A program made the translations under genes and the position numbers. A stretch of 64,000 bases of DNA, taken from Malania oleifera. Its lineage: Eukaryota > Streptophyta > Magnoliopsida > Santalales > Ximeniaceae. Each line of letters begins with the position of its first letter. The first letter of the stretch is position 1. Shown one piece after another: positions 12,065-24,269 of the stretch. The stretch covers positions 39,249,390 to 39,313,389 of the forward strand of contig NC_080425.1 of assembly GCF_029873635.1 (NCBI RefSeq), given 5' to 3'. The notes under the pieces are model-generated. The model worked only from the letters and a program-made list of their open reading frames with translations, was not told the DNA's origin and did no database searches.

Positions 12065-13665
12065 AGAGGTCTAAGATGGAAGTCAGACAAAGCTCAAAGA
12101 ACACATTATTTGGCATATTCCATGAAGATGAAAGAGCAAAAGAGGAAGAAGAAGAAATGTTTTCAGTTGTATATGCTTTTAATTTTTCTATTTTGGTCTG
12201 TAATAATGCATACATCTTTCATGATATATTTTAAATGCTCAGATGACCGTAGATTGGCCATAGGGAACCAAATGACTGTAGGGCACCCCGAACCTCCCTA
12301 GGGTCAACAGTTTGACCCTTCGATCGACCGACCATAAATGTAAAGCAACGCTCTGGTCGACCGAACGGACACGTGTTAAGTCCCAACATGCTGGTCCACC
12401 GAACCACCAAGTTCAAAAGAACTTAATCGACCGATGATCATAAAGTTCGATCAACCAAACTTAGTCTGGTCGATCGAACCTCCAAGGGTTCAAAATCGCC
12501 TAGTCGACCGAACTTGGCAACCTGGTCTACCGAACCATGAAATTGGTCGACCGACCCTCTTGGGTTGCTTGAGTTTTACAAGGTTAAAACACTATTATTT
12601 TTTATTAACCTCAATTAAACTTTTATGAAAATTCCCAATAGGTCCTTAACGGTTATATTTCTCAAAATCTTTATATATACTCCCTTCATTTGTTTAAATT
12701 GTAACTTTGATTAGCAAAGTTCTCTCTCAAATCATTTAGTTAATCAAAGTTTCCCCAACTACATTTTCATTTCAAACATCATTTTGGGGCAAATATTTTT
12801 ACTCTGCAATAACTCTCTTTTATTTATTTCTTGAAAATCATTTTTACAAGAGTGTTTATTTGGGCATTTTGTTTTCATTCAAAGCTCTATACTCTCATTT
12901 ACGTTTTACTTTGAAAATTATCTTAAGAGTAAGTTTTGAGATTTCTCCACATATTTCCATGGTAAATATGTTGTTGGAGAAATATAGTTTTGCATTCATG
13001 CTCAATGAAAAATCTTTATAGTGTAAAAATAATTTTAAAACACCCATACTCTATTGAGCATTTATTTCATATCTTTTGAGAGTGGATGTTTTATGAGCTT
13101 AATGTGTACATCTCTGCTTGCATGTTTTAGAAGCAATTTTCATGTACAAAAATGTTTTCCATGTACTGGTTGGGTTCAGCCCATTAATTGAACTAGGGAG
13201 TTTCAGCCCCGTAAGTGAGACCGGTTCGATTCAGCCTGAAAATTGAATTGGAGAGTCTCAGCCCCGTAAGTGAGACAAGTTCGGCTCAGCCTAATAATTG
13301 AGTTGAGGTTTTCCTAGCCCTATAAGGAGAGGATGTAAATGGCTTCTGCTTCGTCTGTTTAAGTGAGTAGGTATAGTGTAATCCTTAGGGGGTATGCCCA
13401 AGGCGGGGACGTAGGCTGATTTGGTCGAACCTCGATAACAAATCTTGCGTTTCTCTCTCTCCCTTATGTGTATGTCTATTTATTTATTGTTATATTTAGT
13501 TGCATGCACACATTTACTTTGAATGAGATATGCATGTTTACATGAACCAAATAGCTTAATCTTTTTACATACACGCGTTTAATATTGAATGAGATATAAT
13601 CGGCGAAACATTTAAATTAATTGAAAAGTTTTAAATGTCCAATTCACCCCCTCTCTTGGAATCAC
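12065..13665 (+). repeat. Second SIRE-like LTR, probably 5'-truncated solo LTR
   Basis: It shares the layout and several strings of the first SIRE LTR: a 'GGGGACGTAGGCTG' block at 13408 next to a GTATGCCCAAGG-type segment, then a pyrimidine-rich CTCTCTCTC part, then AATTCACCCCCTCTCTTGG (13640-13658) at the end. It belongs to a different family, because the sequence between these anchors is diverged. At least nine degenerate GGTCGACCGAAC-type motifs lie at 12320-12560. A duplicated 'TCAGCCCCGTAAGTGAGAC' sits at 13204 and 13257. The left end is cut at the gypsy LTR border. No pol sequence is attached. Confidence 0.65.
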
Positions 13666-13895
13666 ACCAAAGTCAGCATAGTCATTAATAACATTTGAAT
13701 CAATAATCTTTACAATTTTAATTGAATTGCTTTATGAAAGAATAAGTAAATTAATTAATATTTTAAAGCCATCCCATAAATAAATTAAATAAATAAATTT
13801 ATAAAATAATAAACAAAATAATTAATATTTCAAAACCCCAATAACACAATAATTATTATTTTGAAACCTTCGCACAAACGTATAGTTTAATTTAT
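13666..13895. other. AT-rich host sequence, no gene
   Basis: About 85% A/T with AATTAAATAAATAAATT-type strings. It weakly resembles parts of the duplicated host segment that follows, so it is probably native sequence upstream of the virus insertion. I see no coding or regulatory feature. Confidence 0.5.
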
Positions 13896-14433
13896 CTAAC
13901 CATTACAAGACTGAATTAATGTCTTTACAATCACTACTAATAACTAAATAAATAGTTTCTCTAATTATTAACAATAATTGAATAAATAATTTATGTAGCC
14001 ATTAATAATAATTAATTGAATAAATAATCTTTACAATTGTATTTTTTTTATCAGTAAATGTAATTTTATAGATCAAAAAGTATATGTACAAGACTCAAAC
14101 ATACCCAAGCATGAGGAGGCAAAGCTCCAAAACAAGTAACAACCAAGCATTACAATCAATAAACGGATTAATATTTTAAATTTTTTTACAATTTTTTAAG
14201 TTTAGTTTTTAATATTAAAATATTTCATTTTTTATAATATGGTCCAAAATTAGCCAGTGTCATAATCAGTAATTGAATTCGGATTGCTAATCTCAAAACT
14301 CAGCTGGCCTATGCTTGTCATACCACCAACGAGATATCTCCACGTCTACCCCATGATGTGTCTACAAAACTAATATACGTAATTCGTCAAAATACCCCTA
14401 ATATTTTACCAAAAAGACAGAAAAGTCCATATT
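13896..14433 (+). repeat. Left copy of the long host duplication flanking the pararetrovirus
   Basis: It matches 24417-24717 in two blocks. Block 1 (13896-14034) and block 2 (about 14306-14433) are each about 95-97% identical to the right copy by eye. Between them the left copy holds about 235 extra bases (14035-14269) absent from the right copy, and a short stretch aligns poorly. The right edge of this copy is exactly where virus sequence starts, while the right copy begins exactly where virus sequence ends. That is target-site-duplication topology. Confidence 0.88.
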
Positions 14434-14439
14434 ACAGAT

Positions 14440-14758
14440 ATGTTTTTATGAATTCTATCATAATTTTACCTATGGGCTTCTAAATCTTCTAAACTCGGGA
14501 GTCTCTTTTGTTGTCTAGTTTCATTAGTTAAAAATGAGATAGACTTATTAACAACTTTGACAAGATATTCCTCATGAATTTCTATTGAACCCTTTTGTTT
14601 AATGATTTGAAATTCTATTCTGGACATTTTCTAGATTTTTTTTGGATCTTGTTTAGGTAAATCTTTACCGCTCCAATTTGCTAGTCTTTTTTCAATCTTT
14701 CCTAATGAAATTTGAGTTTCTTTTTTGTATGATTGATTGCTTGAAATAGAATAGATTT
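14440..14758 (-). repeat. Inverted copy of the viral ORF1 start (left arm)
   Basis: Reverse complement of about 15058-15385, the leader end and first part of ORF1. Identity is about 93% over the best 235 bases and lower at the outer end. The two arms are separated by about 300 bp that contain the primer site, so the region could form a long hairpin. Confidence 0.85.
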
Positions 14759-14798
14759 TCCACTTTACTTTCTTGTTTAAGCGATCTTGCCCCCGATT

Positions 14799-14813
14799 TG
14801 GTATCAGAGCCAG
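14799..14813 (+). promoter_or_regulatory. Viral minus-strand primer binding site (initiator tRNA-Met)
   Basis: TGGTATCAGAGC followed by CAG is complementary to the 3' end of plant initiator tRNA-Met. This is the primer site used by caulimovirids and by copia elements. It lies about 250 bp before the proposed ORF1 start, in the virus leader, with no copia sequence nearby. Confidence 0.8.
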
Positions 14814-15054
14814 TTACTGTTCATCATCTTCTTCCTTTTTCTGGAAAATTGCATGTTTTAATTTTACTAAGTGTTGGTCAACCTGTGGAAATCCAATGGT
14901 CAGCCCATTAAGCCAAGAGAGTGTCTAGGGTGGTCCCGGTAAGTGGTCTCGATTAGAAAATTAAAATTTGTAAAACTAAGAAATTTTAAGAAAGATAATG
15001 GATAAATTGATTAAAAATATTAAACGAACAGGAAAATTTTTAAAATAAATTAAA

Positions 15055-18000
15055 ATGGATCAAAGAGAATCTACTTTAAGCAATAAATCAAATAAAAAAT
15101 AAATTCAAATTTCATTAGGAAAGATTGAAAAAAGACTAGAAAATTGGAACGGTAAAGATTTACCTAAACAAGATCCAAAATAAATTTGGAAAATGTCCAG
15201 AACAGAATCTCAAATCATTAAACAAAATGGTTTAATAGAAATTCATGAGGAATATCTTGTCAAAGTTGCTAATAAGTCTATCTCATTAGTAACTAATGAA
15301 GTTAGACAACAAAAGCGACTCCTGAGTTTAGAAGATTTAGAAACTCATATGTCAAACTATGATAGAATTCATATCGGAATTGTCAAGTAGGACTATTCCC
15401 TCTTACAAGAGCTGGTCTTAATAAGCCAGTATGTGTCTTACTCAGAGACACCAGACATCATGAGTTCAATGATTCCTTATTAGGAATGTTGAAATCAAAC
15501 ATAACTGAAGGTCTAATATATTTTGAATGTTATCCAAATATTAGAGCAAACTTTTGTGCTGAATCAGTATACAAACTTTTAACATTAGACATTCAAACAA
15601 AAAATTACAAGCTAATAATGAACGTACATCGTTAGTATCTCAACCAAAGAAACTTCTTTGGCATGAGAATCAAATTGGGGGAGAATGAGAATTTAATGAG
15701 TTAAGTGAAAATAATGATGAAAAAATTCAATCAATTCAAAAGACAATGGCTACAAGTATTATTCAAGATCCAAGTGGAAATGTAAAAATCAATTTTCGAA
15801 CCAAAAGTAGAAGTCTAGGACAATCAAGTTCAAGATAGTCTGAAGATTTAGGCAGAAAAAGTATTTCAAGAGTTTATACAGAACCAAAAAAATTCTACAA
15901 ACTTAAAGAGGTTAACTTTGAACCAAAAATCCCACAACGATATTATCAAGAAGATTTTGAAGAATCAATTTCTCCAACAATGTCTCAAGCATTAGATGAA
16001 GATCAAAGAAAAGTTTTAAGAGAAAGTCAAAGAAAGAATTTATTAACCATAAGCAAGAAATTTGAACCAAATATGGAAATTTTTAGAGAAGATTTTAAGC
16101 ATAAATTGAATCAAAAGAATAAAGATGAATTTTTCAAAAGATATAATAAAGAAGAAAGAGAAAAAATAAAAATGGATTGGTTAGAAGAAATGCAAAAAAT
16201 CCAAAAGAATATTTTATTTTTCAAATATTTAAAGGACAGGCAAGCAGTCAATGTTATTCATAATAATAAAAAAAATTGGAAGCTTTTAGATAATAATTAT
16301 CTATCTTCAATACATCTGCGTACAAATTCAATTAGCATAGACTATAAAGGAAGCAAGGCCATAGCCTCACCGTACAAATAAGACAAAAAAACAAACAATG
16401 AAATCGATCAAATAATAAGTCAAAATAATTATACAAATCAAATACTACAAACAATTGCAAATTAATCTACAAGAATTGAAAATCTCTTGGAAGAATCAAT
16501 AGATATCGAATTTAATTCTACTTTTGAAAAAAGGAGAATCAAGTAAACAAGTTAAGAAGCAAGAACCTATTTTTAAACCATTTTCAATCAAAGATATTAA
16601 TTTTAGTTTTGAAACCCAAAATGATCAAATCACAAGAAAGATAGAAGAAATTTTAGAAAAACATAAAAACATTAATACTTTAACAAAAGAAGAAGCTATT
16701 CATAATTTAGAAATGAATTTTAAAGGAGAAAGTGATTTTGAAGTAAACAAAATTAATAATTCATGGAAAAACAAAAATGTCAGAACTTATTACAAGAAAC
16801 CAACACCTCCAAGTTTATTATTTGAAGATGAACCTTTAAAATCATAAAGAAGTTTTAGTGGCAATTCTTTACATGAGTGGAATCTTGATGGGTTTACGGA
16901 ATATCAAATAGTTCAATTAGTTCAACAAATGACTTTGGCAACCACTATCTTCAAATTAAATAATCCAAAAGTTGAAGAACCTACAATAGCAAGTATTATT
17001 GTTCAAGGATTTAATAGATCACTTAAAACTTTGTGGGATAATTATCTCACTCCAAATGAAAGAAATGAAATTTATACTGCAGTAAAAATAGAGGAAGTCA
17101 ATGGTCAACCAACTCAAGTTAGTGATGCTATTTGAGCATTGCTTTGGTCAATATTCAAAGCATTCATAGGAGAACCAAACAATGTTGTAGAGAAAAATAG
17201 TGTTATTTTGGTCAATTTAACTTGTCTAAAACTATCTGATTTTTCATGGTATAAAGATATCTTTCTTGTAAAAGTTTTACTAAGACCAAATGGTAGAAGT
17301 GGTTTTTGGAAAGGAAAGTTCGTAGGAGGATTACCAAAATTATTTGCTCAAAGAGTTAGAGACAGAATTAAAGATACTTTAGGAACAAATTATGCAACGA
17401 TCACTTATGGTCAAATAATCAATGCTATTAATCATGAGGGTTTAAAATTATGCAATGAATTGAAAATACAATCTCAAATGAAAAATAAATTCAAAAGAAA
17501 TAAAAGTGAATTAGGAGATTTCTGTACTCGGTACGAGTATGAAAAAATCCAAGCACCATCAAAAAAGCATAAGCATCATAAGTCTCACCATAGAAAACCT
17601 TGTAAAAGATATTATAAAAATTATGATAAAAACTATCATAGACGAAAAAAGAAAAATTACTCAAAACCATCAAAAGATAAGTATAAACCAAAATATAAAG
17701 ATAAAAGAGAGGTTACTTGTTTCAAATGTGGTAAAAGGGGACATTATAGTAAAGATTGTAGAGTTAAGAAAGAAATTAATGAATTAAAATGTAGTAATAC
17801 TCTTAGAGACAAATGCTTTCACTAATTACAAATAGTGAATTAAAACATCTGAATCAGAAATATCTTCTGAATTAGAAAAATGATTTATTAATGAGTTTCA
17901 AGGAAGTTCATTAGATTATTCAAAAGAAGAATCATTATCTGAAGAAGAATCATGTAATGAAGATGTAGGATTTTGATTTTGTAACAAATGTTCAAAGTCA

Positions 18001-20434
18001 ATAAATGTTATTTCAAAAGAAAGTGAGGTCATGTTAGAAATGATAGAACATATAGATTACCCAAAAGTTAAAAATAAATATTTAACAAAACTAAATGAAC
18101 AATTAACAAAATATGGAAAACCAAAATTTCAAAAGGGTTACAATATTACCGAGATTATTAACAGATATAGAGAAAAAGAAATTTTAGCCAACAGTACAAA
18201 CAATCAACCCACTATACAAGACTTGCAACGAGAAGGTAATAATACAAAAGAAGAAATAAGTAAAATAAATATAGAAATGAATAATTTACAAATTAAGGTT
18301 AATTCATTTTGTGATAAAGGAATGGCCAAAATTGAATTTGAAGATGAAAAGGAAGATGAAACAAATGATTTTCAAGTTGATTTTGAGAGAGAAGCATTTT
18401 TAGGATATTTGTCAAAAGTTAATACACACAAATGGTATACAAAAGTTAAAATTGTAATTAATAAGACATTTGTTTTTGTTGCTTGTGCTTTATTGGACAC
18501 TGGAGACGGCATGAACTATGTACAGGTAGGATTAATTCCAACACAATATTATGAAAAAACTACAACCCAATTGTATGGAGCAAACAATGCAAAATTGCAA
18601 ATACAATACAAAATTTCAGACGTACATATCTATAATCAAAAGATTTGTTTAAAAACTACTTTCATACTTGTCAAAAATATGCAACAAGAAATTATAGTAG
18701 GAACACCATTTTTTACATTGATTTATCTATTTCAAGTTAATGAAGATGGTATTCATACACAAATAGGTGGTCAAGAGGTATTATTTGAGTTTATTGGTAA
18801 AATGAAAGAAAAAGGAAGTAAATACATTAAAAGATTTAGCAGACAAAATAATTAATTTAATAAGACAAAAAGAAAAACATATAAAGCAATTATCAAAAGA
18901 AATTTATCATAAAAAAATTGAAGAAAGAATTCAAACTCCATAAATCAAAAGTAAAATTTATCAATTTAAAGAAAAATTATAAAAAGAAGTTTTTTGGAAT
19001 TTACCCAATGCTTTTTGGTAAAGAAAGAAACATCTCGTAAAGCTACCTTATACAAAAGATTTTACAGAAGACAAAATACCTACTAAAACTCAACCAATAC
19101 AAATGAATCATGAATTACTTGAATACTGTAAAAAGGAGATTGAAGACTTTTTAGACAAAAAATTAATAAGGCAAAGTAAGTCTCCTTGGAGTTGTTCAAC
19201 TTTTTATGTTCAAAATCAAGCTGAAATTGAAAGAGGAGCTCCCATATTAGTTATAAACTACAAACCTTTAAACAAAACTTTACAATGGATTAGGTATCCA
19301 ATACCTAATAAAAATGATTTATTAAATAGGTTATGTAATGTTGCAATATTCTCAAAATTCGATAAGAAATCAGGATTTTGGAAAATTCAAATTGCTGCAA
19401 AAGACAAGTATAAAATTGCATTTAATGTTCCATTTGGACATTACGAATGGACGTAATGCCCTTTGGGCTAAAAAATGTACATTCAGAATTTCAAAATATT
19501 ATGAATGAAATATTCAATCCTTATACAAAATTTACGATCATATACATTGATGATATCCTTATTACCCAAAATCAATAGAACAACATTTTAAACATCTTAA
19601 CATTTTTCTTGAAGTTGTCAAAAGAAATGGTCTTGTGGTTTCCCAACCAAAGATTAAATTATTTCAAGTAAATATTAGATTTTTAGGCCATAATATTTAT
19701 CAAAATACAATAACTCCAATACAAAGATCATTACAATTTGAAAACAAATTTTCAAATGAAATAAAGGATAAAAATCAACTTCAAAGATTTTTAGGATGCC
19801 TTAATTACGTGACAGATTTTATTCCAAATATTAGAATAATACTCAAACCATTATTCAAAAGATTATAAAAGAATCGACCAACATGGTCAGATGAACATAC
19901 TCAAGTAATCATTAAGGTTAAAGTTTTAGTCAAAACTTTACCTTACCTTAGTCTTCCTAATCCAAAAGCATTTATAGTAGAAACAGATGCCTCTGATATC
20001 GGATTTGGAGGTATTCTCAAAAAACGATTAGGATCAAAAGAAACTTTAATTAGATTTCATTCAGGAGCTTGGTTAGGACCACAAGTCAACTATTCGACAA
20101 TTAAAAAAGAGATTTTATCAATAGTTTTATACATTCAAAAATTTCAGGATGATTTATTTAACAATGAATTCTTACTTAAAGTTGATTGTAAAAGTGTAAA
20201 AGATATTTTATAAAAAGATGTCAAAAATCTTGTTTCAAAACAAATTTTTGTCTGATGGCAAGCCATACATTCAATTTTTGATTTTCAAATTAAATTTATT
20301 AAAGGAACTTCAAATTCAATTCCAGATTTTCTTACATAATATTTTTTACAGGGAAAGAATACCTCGACAAACAACCCGTGACTATTATTCAAAAGTCACC
20401 TGTAATAATCCCAAAAATGACTATACAAGATTAG
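15055..20434 (+). pseudogene. Endogenous pararetrovirus ORF1 polyprotein, heavily broken
   Basis: The start is taken at the ATG at 15055, the first ATG in the frame leading into the movement domain. Domains in order: 30K-type movement protein (about 15190-15620, with a shift near 15390); a charged linker (15800-16850); coat-protein region (about 16860-17530, with WKGKFVGGLPKLFAQRVR near 17300); basic Lys/His tract and CCHC zinc knuckle CFKCGKRGHYSKDC (17718-17760); linker; aspartic protease near 18490, where the usual DTG-A motif reads DTGDG; RT at about 19090-19870 with an intact YIDDIL box at 19541; RNase H from about 19980 (ETDASDIGFGG) to 20340. Stops and shifts separate almost every domain. 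In life the polyprotein would make virions and copy viral DNA from RNA in the cytoplasm. Confidence 0.85.
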
Positions 20435-20578
20435 TGGGGTAATTCCCAAAAAAATAAAATAAAAAAATTAATTAATTAATTAATTAACTAATTAAATTTA
20501 TAAAAAGAAAAAAATAATAATTAAAATTTATTTTTATTTTTATTAATAAAATATAATATTATTAATATTAATTAACTA

Positions 20579-20609
<31 letters not shown>

Positions 20610-20820
20610 ACTTACCTAAAGCTTCAAAGAAGCTTTAGGCAGGTTTCAGAAGGTGCAGGAGCCCCCACCCCCTTTTCTTTCTCTTTCTTCTGCGTAGTCT
20701 CTCTCTTTCCTCTCATTCTTTCTCCCTCTCTCCTCAATTCCATGACGGAGTCTCGCCCGATCGGAAATCAGAAGATACCACTAGACTCCATTCTCTGCTG
20801 TCGTCATTTCTATAGGAGCA

Positions 20821-21121
20821 GATTGACGAACGGACACCACCACGAGAAATTAAGGATGATTATCTACAAGTCTAGTGAGACGGAATTCTCGTGGGGTCGT
20901 CGTGGGCATAACCCCTGACGTCATTTCAACCGCTGCCGCCATTTGGTGGTAGGAGCAGCATAGGCGTATCTCCTAGAGGTAAGCTAATTTCTCCTTTTTT
21001 CTTAATTTCTTGCAAATTATAAGTCTGATTGACGAACGGACACCCCAAGGAGAATCTAAGGATGATTTTTTATAAGTATAGTGGGACGAAATTCTCGTAG
21101 GGTCGTCGTGGGCATAACCCC
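20821..21121 (+). repeat. 95-bp duplication within the solo LTR
   Basis: 20821-20915 and 21027-21121 are two direct copies, each 95 bp. Both run from GATTGACGAACGGACAC to GTCGTCGTGGGCATAACCCC, with about 15 differences between them. About 110 bp separate them. Confidence 0.85.
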
Positions 21122-21988
21122 AAATTTGGGATAAGGGGGTCATTAAGGGGTTTATTTTTAATTAATTAGTATTAATTTAGAAATGTTAGAATATTGAGTA
21201 TCTGAGGTTGAAATAGAATTTTTGGAATTTAGGGCCCGGGTGAGCTACATGCATAGTTCAGAAAATTAAGTGGGGGTGTTAAATATTAGTTTAAATATTA
21301 GTTTGGGATATATGGAGCTTAGGAAAAGTTAGATGAGTATTATTTTAGGGAAATGAATTAATTAATCTGGGGAAAATGTAAATTGTAAGATTTGAGTTTC
21401 GGGCGCTAAGGGCGTAGGATTTGGGGTTCTATTGAAACTCTTAATAAGTCAGGTAAGGGGAATAAATTATAGCAACATTTTTAGAATTACTGTTTAAATT
21501 AATATGTGAAAATGAGCATATGGTATTTTGCTTGAAAGTTATTATGATATAAATATTAGACAAATTGTGTGGCATTTGAGTAATATTAAATTGTGATGTT
21601 TTGGAGTGTGAAATTAATATATTGTGAATATTAGATGAAAATTGTATGGCACATGACATGTGTTGAAAAATGTGAAATATAACGATGGATATTTTATAAG
21701 AAAATATTGAAATGAGAATGATTGATGTGATTAGTGGAAAATAATGAAATGTGGTATTTGTATGTGAGTAGAAATGATTTGCATGAAAATTGAGATTTTG
21801 CGAATTACTGATATGAGTATTTTGAGAAATGTTGAAATACGTGAAACACGATACATATTATTATGAGATGATGAAATGTGCATAGAAAATAATGAGAATA
21901 TTTATATTGAACTAAATTGAGATATATTGAAATATGATTGATGAAATGCCAATACCGCATAATAATTGCGGGAGTGGTATTCCTTTCC

Positions 21989-22365
21989 TACTGATGTCGT
22001 TGGGGAGGTATGCTCAGTAGAGAGATTGTGTATGTGAAGTTCCTACTGATGCCGTTGGGGAGGTATGCTCGGTAGGGAGATTGTGTGTGTAAAATTCCTA
22101 CTGATGTCGTTGGGGAGGTATGCTCAGCATGGAAATTGTGTGGTGAAATTTCTACTGATGCCGTTGGGGAGGTATGCTCAGCATGAAAATTGTGTGGTGA
22201 AGTTCCTACTGATGTCATTGGGGAGGTATGCTCAATATGGAAATTGTGTGATGATGTTTCTACTGATGCCATTGGGGAGGTATGCTCAGTATGGAAATTG
22301 TGTTGTGAGGTTCCTACTGATACCATTGGGGAGGTATGCTTAGTATGAAAATCGTGAATTTGTTG
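21989..22365. repeat. Tandem array, about 54-bp unit, seven copies
   Basis: Units start at about 21989, 22044, 22099, 22153, 22207, 22261 and 22315. Each has TACTGATG(C/T)C(G/A)TTGGGGAGG followed by TATGCTCAG and a TGGAAATTGTG part. The period is near 54-55 bp, and later units are 54 bp, a multiple of three. This keeps frames open on both strands (about 92 and 112 codons). These are repeat artefacts, not genes. Confidence 0.92.
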
Positions 22366-23261
22366 AGAGTGGGAATTATGTGATCTATTGTATTATGTAA
22401 AGTACATAAATGTGAATTTATGTATATATAGATATGTAATGAGTTAGAATGAGAAATGATTATGAGAAATGAAAGAGTGTGTGTTTTATAAAATAAATAA
22501 TTGAGGCGAAGTGAAAGTCTCCACCTGAGGGATTACTGAGTAAGACGAGTGCTCTGATAGGTATCAGATGTTGTCATACCTGATTGTATAACATGTTAGG
22601 GCAAAGGGAAATTACCTGTATAGGCGGGTGATCTTCCCTATTCTTAGGAACTTCGCGAGTAAATATGTGATGGAAATAATTGAATTTGAGAAATGATTTT
22701 TAAAAGCTTATAAAAGGTTGTTTTGTATATCTATATGATTATGAGAATATGTTTATCAGGGTATGTTTTTCGGATAAAATGTTGATTTGAAAAGTAAAGT
22801 GTATTATGACTGAACTCTTATGACCACACATTGTAAATAATTTATTCCTTCTTACTGAGATGTGTCTTACCCAAATTATCTAAAATTTTCAGGGAACAGG
22901 GATAGGCCAGGTGATAGAGCTCTGTGACCATAGGGAGTTAGGACCCTGACACACAGGGTGAGTTTTTGGACTAGGGGAGGTGTAATTTCCCTAGAGTTGG
23001 GTTGTTTTGAGTTTGTGATAATGATGTATATATATGTATGTAGATACTCTAGGTATTGTATTCTGGATGATATAAATATACTGTTTTCTGCTATTAGGTT
23101 GTAATAATGAAATAACTTTTTACTCGGTACCTAATGCGGGTCGAGTCATATAAATGGTAGTAGGGTTGTTGACGGGGCCAATCTATACATGTTGATTGAT
23201 GACGAGTGGATATTTATTTATTATTGTAAAAAAAAAAATGTACGAAAATCGGGGCGTCACA

Positions 23262-24047
23262 CCACCTCCTCAAAAGATGTCCCAATTCAAAACAGATATT
23301 CACCCCTTATCAAACATTTAATAGTTCAAACTCCTGTGTTCAAAGAAATTATGGAAGGACAGCAAAGTCCTTCTTCTTCGTCTCAAAAGAAGACTGCAAA
23401 ATGTTATATTACAAAAGATATCGAAGATTTGTTTCCCATTGAACCCGAGTGGGATTCGTCTTCTCCTTTCAAAGTTATCAAAAATTATTTTTTTAGAGGA
23501 TGTCCCTTTGACACTCATAACCCTCTAAAAGATAGAAAATTTTACGAATTAATCCTGATTGAAACAAATTATGTTTTCATAGATCATAACTATGATCTTC
23601 AAGATGTTTCAAAAGTCAACTTTTCAAAAATCAAAAGTTTGAAAATAATTACTCATTCCGATTGGGGTTAGCACTCACGCGTCTTAAGAAGGTTCACGGG
23701 AGTTTTTTGTCCTCAGAACTATGACTACAAAGATTACATTAATGCTTGGTTCAATACAATGTTCGTTCGAAATTACAGTTATTCATGGTTTATTCATTTT
23801 GATAAAAAAATTTTAAAAAGCTTTCCTAAATGGTTTTTATCCTGGTTCAAGTTATTTGGTCATGAAAACTGTATTTTTCCAGAAGCAATTCAAAATGATT
23901 TTGAACTATTTTAAAAGAATTTTCATCCTCTTCATGACCAGTATGATCCGTCTTTCAAGCTCCTACTTTTTTTGCTCATATTTCATGATTATCTGGATTT
24001 TTTGCTGGGATTATATAATTGTTTCCCTTGAAGAAAACTCAAAACAT
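23262..24047 (+). pseudogene. Endogenous pararetrovirus ORF2-like protein, broken
   Basis: Continues virus sequence after the solo LTR. The longest frame covers 23189-23671; its first 24 codons are LTR-derived and should be ignored. The frame then reads on through a stop near 23671 to about 24040, with further stops near 23913 and 24030. The protein is rich in aromatic residues and contains the block KIITHSDWG (about 23645-23670) and a later WF.HFDKK...FP.WFL.WF block (23790-23860). I recognise this as the second protein of florendovirus-type elements, for which no function is known. The true start probably lies just before the LTR (ATG at 20418). Confidence 0.65.
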
Positions 24048-24146
24048 ACTCAAGTAATCATTAAGGTTAAAGCTTTAGTCAAAACCTCACCTTACCTTAG
24101 CCTTCCTGATCCAAAAGCATTTATGAAAGAAAACATTTTATCTTGA
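24048..24146 (+). pseudogene. Displaced pararetrovirus RT/RNase H fragment
   Basis: This stretch repeats 19895-19975 of ORF1, the start of the RNase H part, at about 93% identity. It is joined directly to the end of the ORF2 sequence, out of order and in the same orientation. It ends at about 24130, where sequence turns AT-rich. The join falls at or next to the string CATACTCAAG. Confidence 0.85.
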
Positions 24147-24269
24147 AGTTTTTTCCATTAACATATAATATATTATATTACTTATATATATATATATATA
24201 TATCATCATATTAATTAATTTAATTAATTCAACTTAAAAATATTTTATTAATTAATTAATTAATAATTA
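24147..24269. repeat. AT-rich simple sequence
   Basis: Contains (TA)n at about 24179-24203 and TTAATTAATTAATTAA strings near 24250. It has no coding content and separates two displaced virus pieces. Confidence 0.7.

Larger units (their letters stand above)
20435..23261 (+). repeat. Ty3/gypsy solo LTR nested in the pararetrovirus
   Basis: It interrupts virus sequence between the end of ORF1 and the start of ORF2 and carries no retroelement genes. It resembles the Tekay-type LTR at 9971-12064: it shares TAAGTCAGGTAAGGGG exactly, and has the same late block of a TGTCT(T/C)ACCCAA string followed by a purine-rich segment about 400 bp before the end. The proposed ends are TGGGG and GTCACA. I find no clean 5-bp target duplication, so the borders are approximate to about 10 bases and a small deletion is possible. 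Length about 2.8 kb. Confidence 0.7.

Noticed and set aside
12110..12301. Lys-rich 63-codon frame at the start of the second SIRE-like LTR
   Set aside because: Low-complexity A/G-rich sequence with no features; lies in an LTR.
21988..22343. Open frames of 92 and 112 codons on opposite strands
   Set aside because: Both are products of the 54-bp tandem repeat, whose period is a multiple of three.
21989..22365. Regular spaced repeats as a CRISPR array
   Set aside because: Units are direct tandem copies without unique spacers, in a plant LTR.
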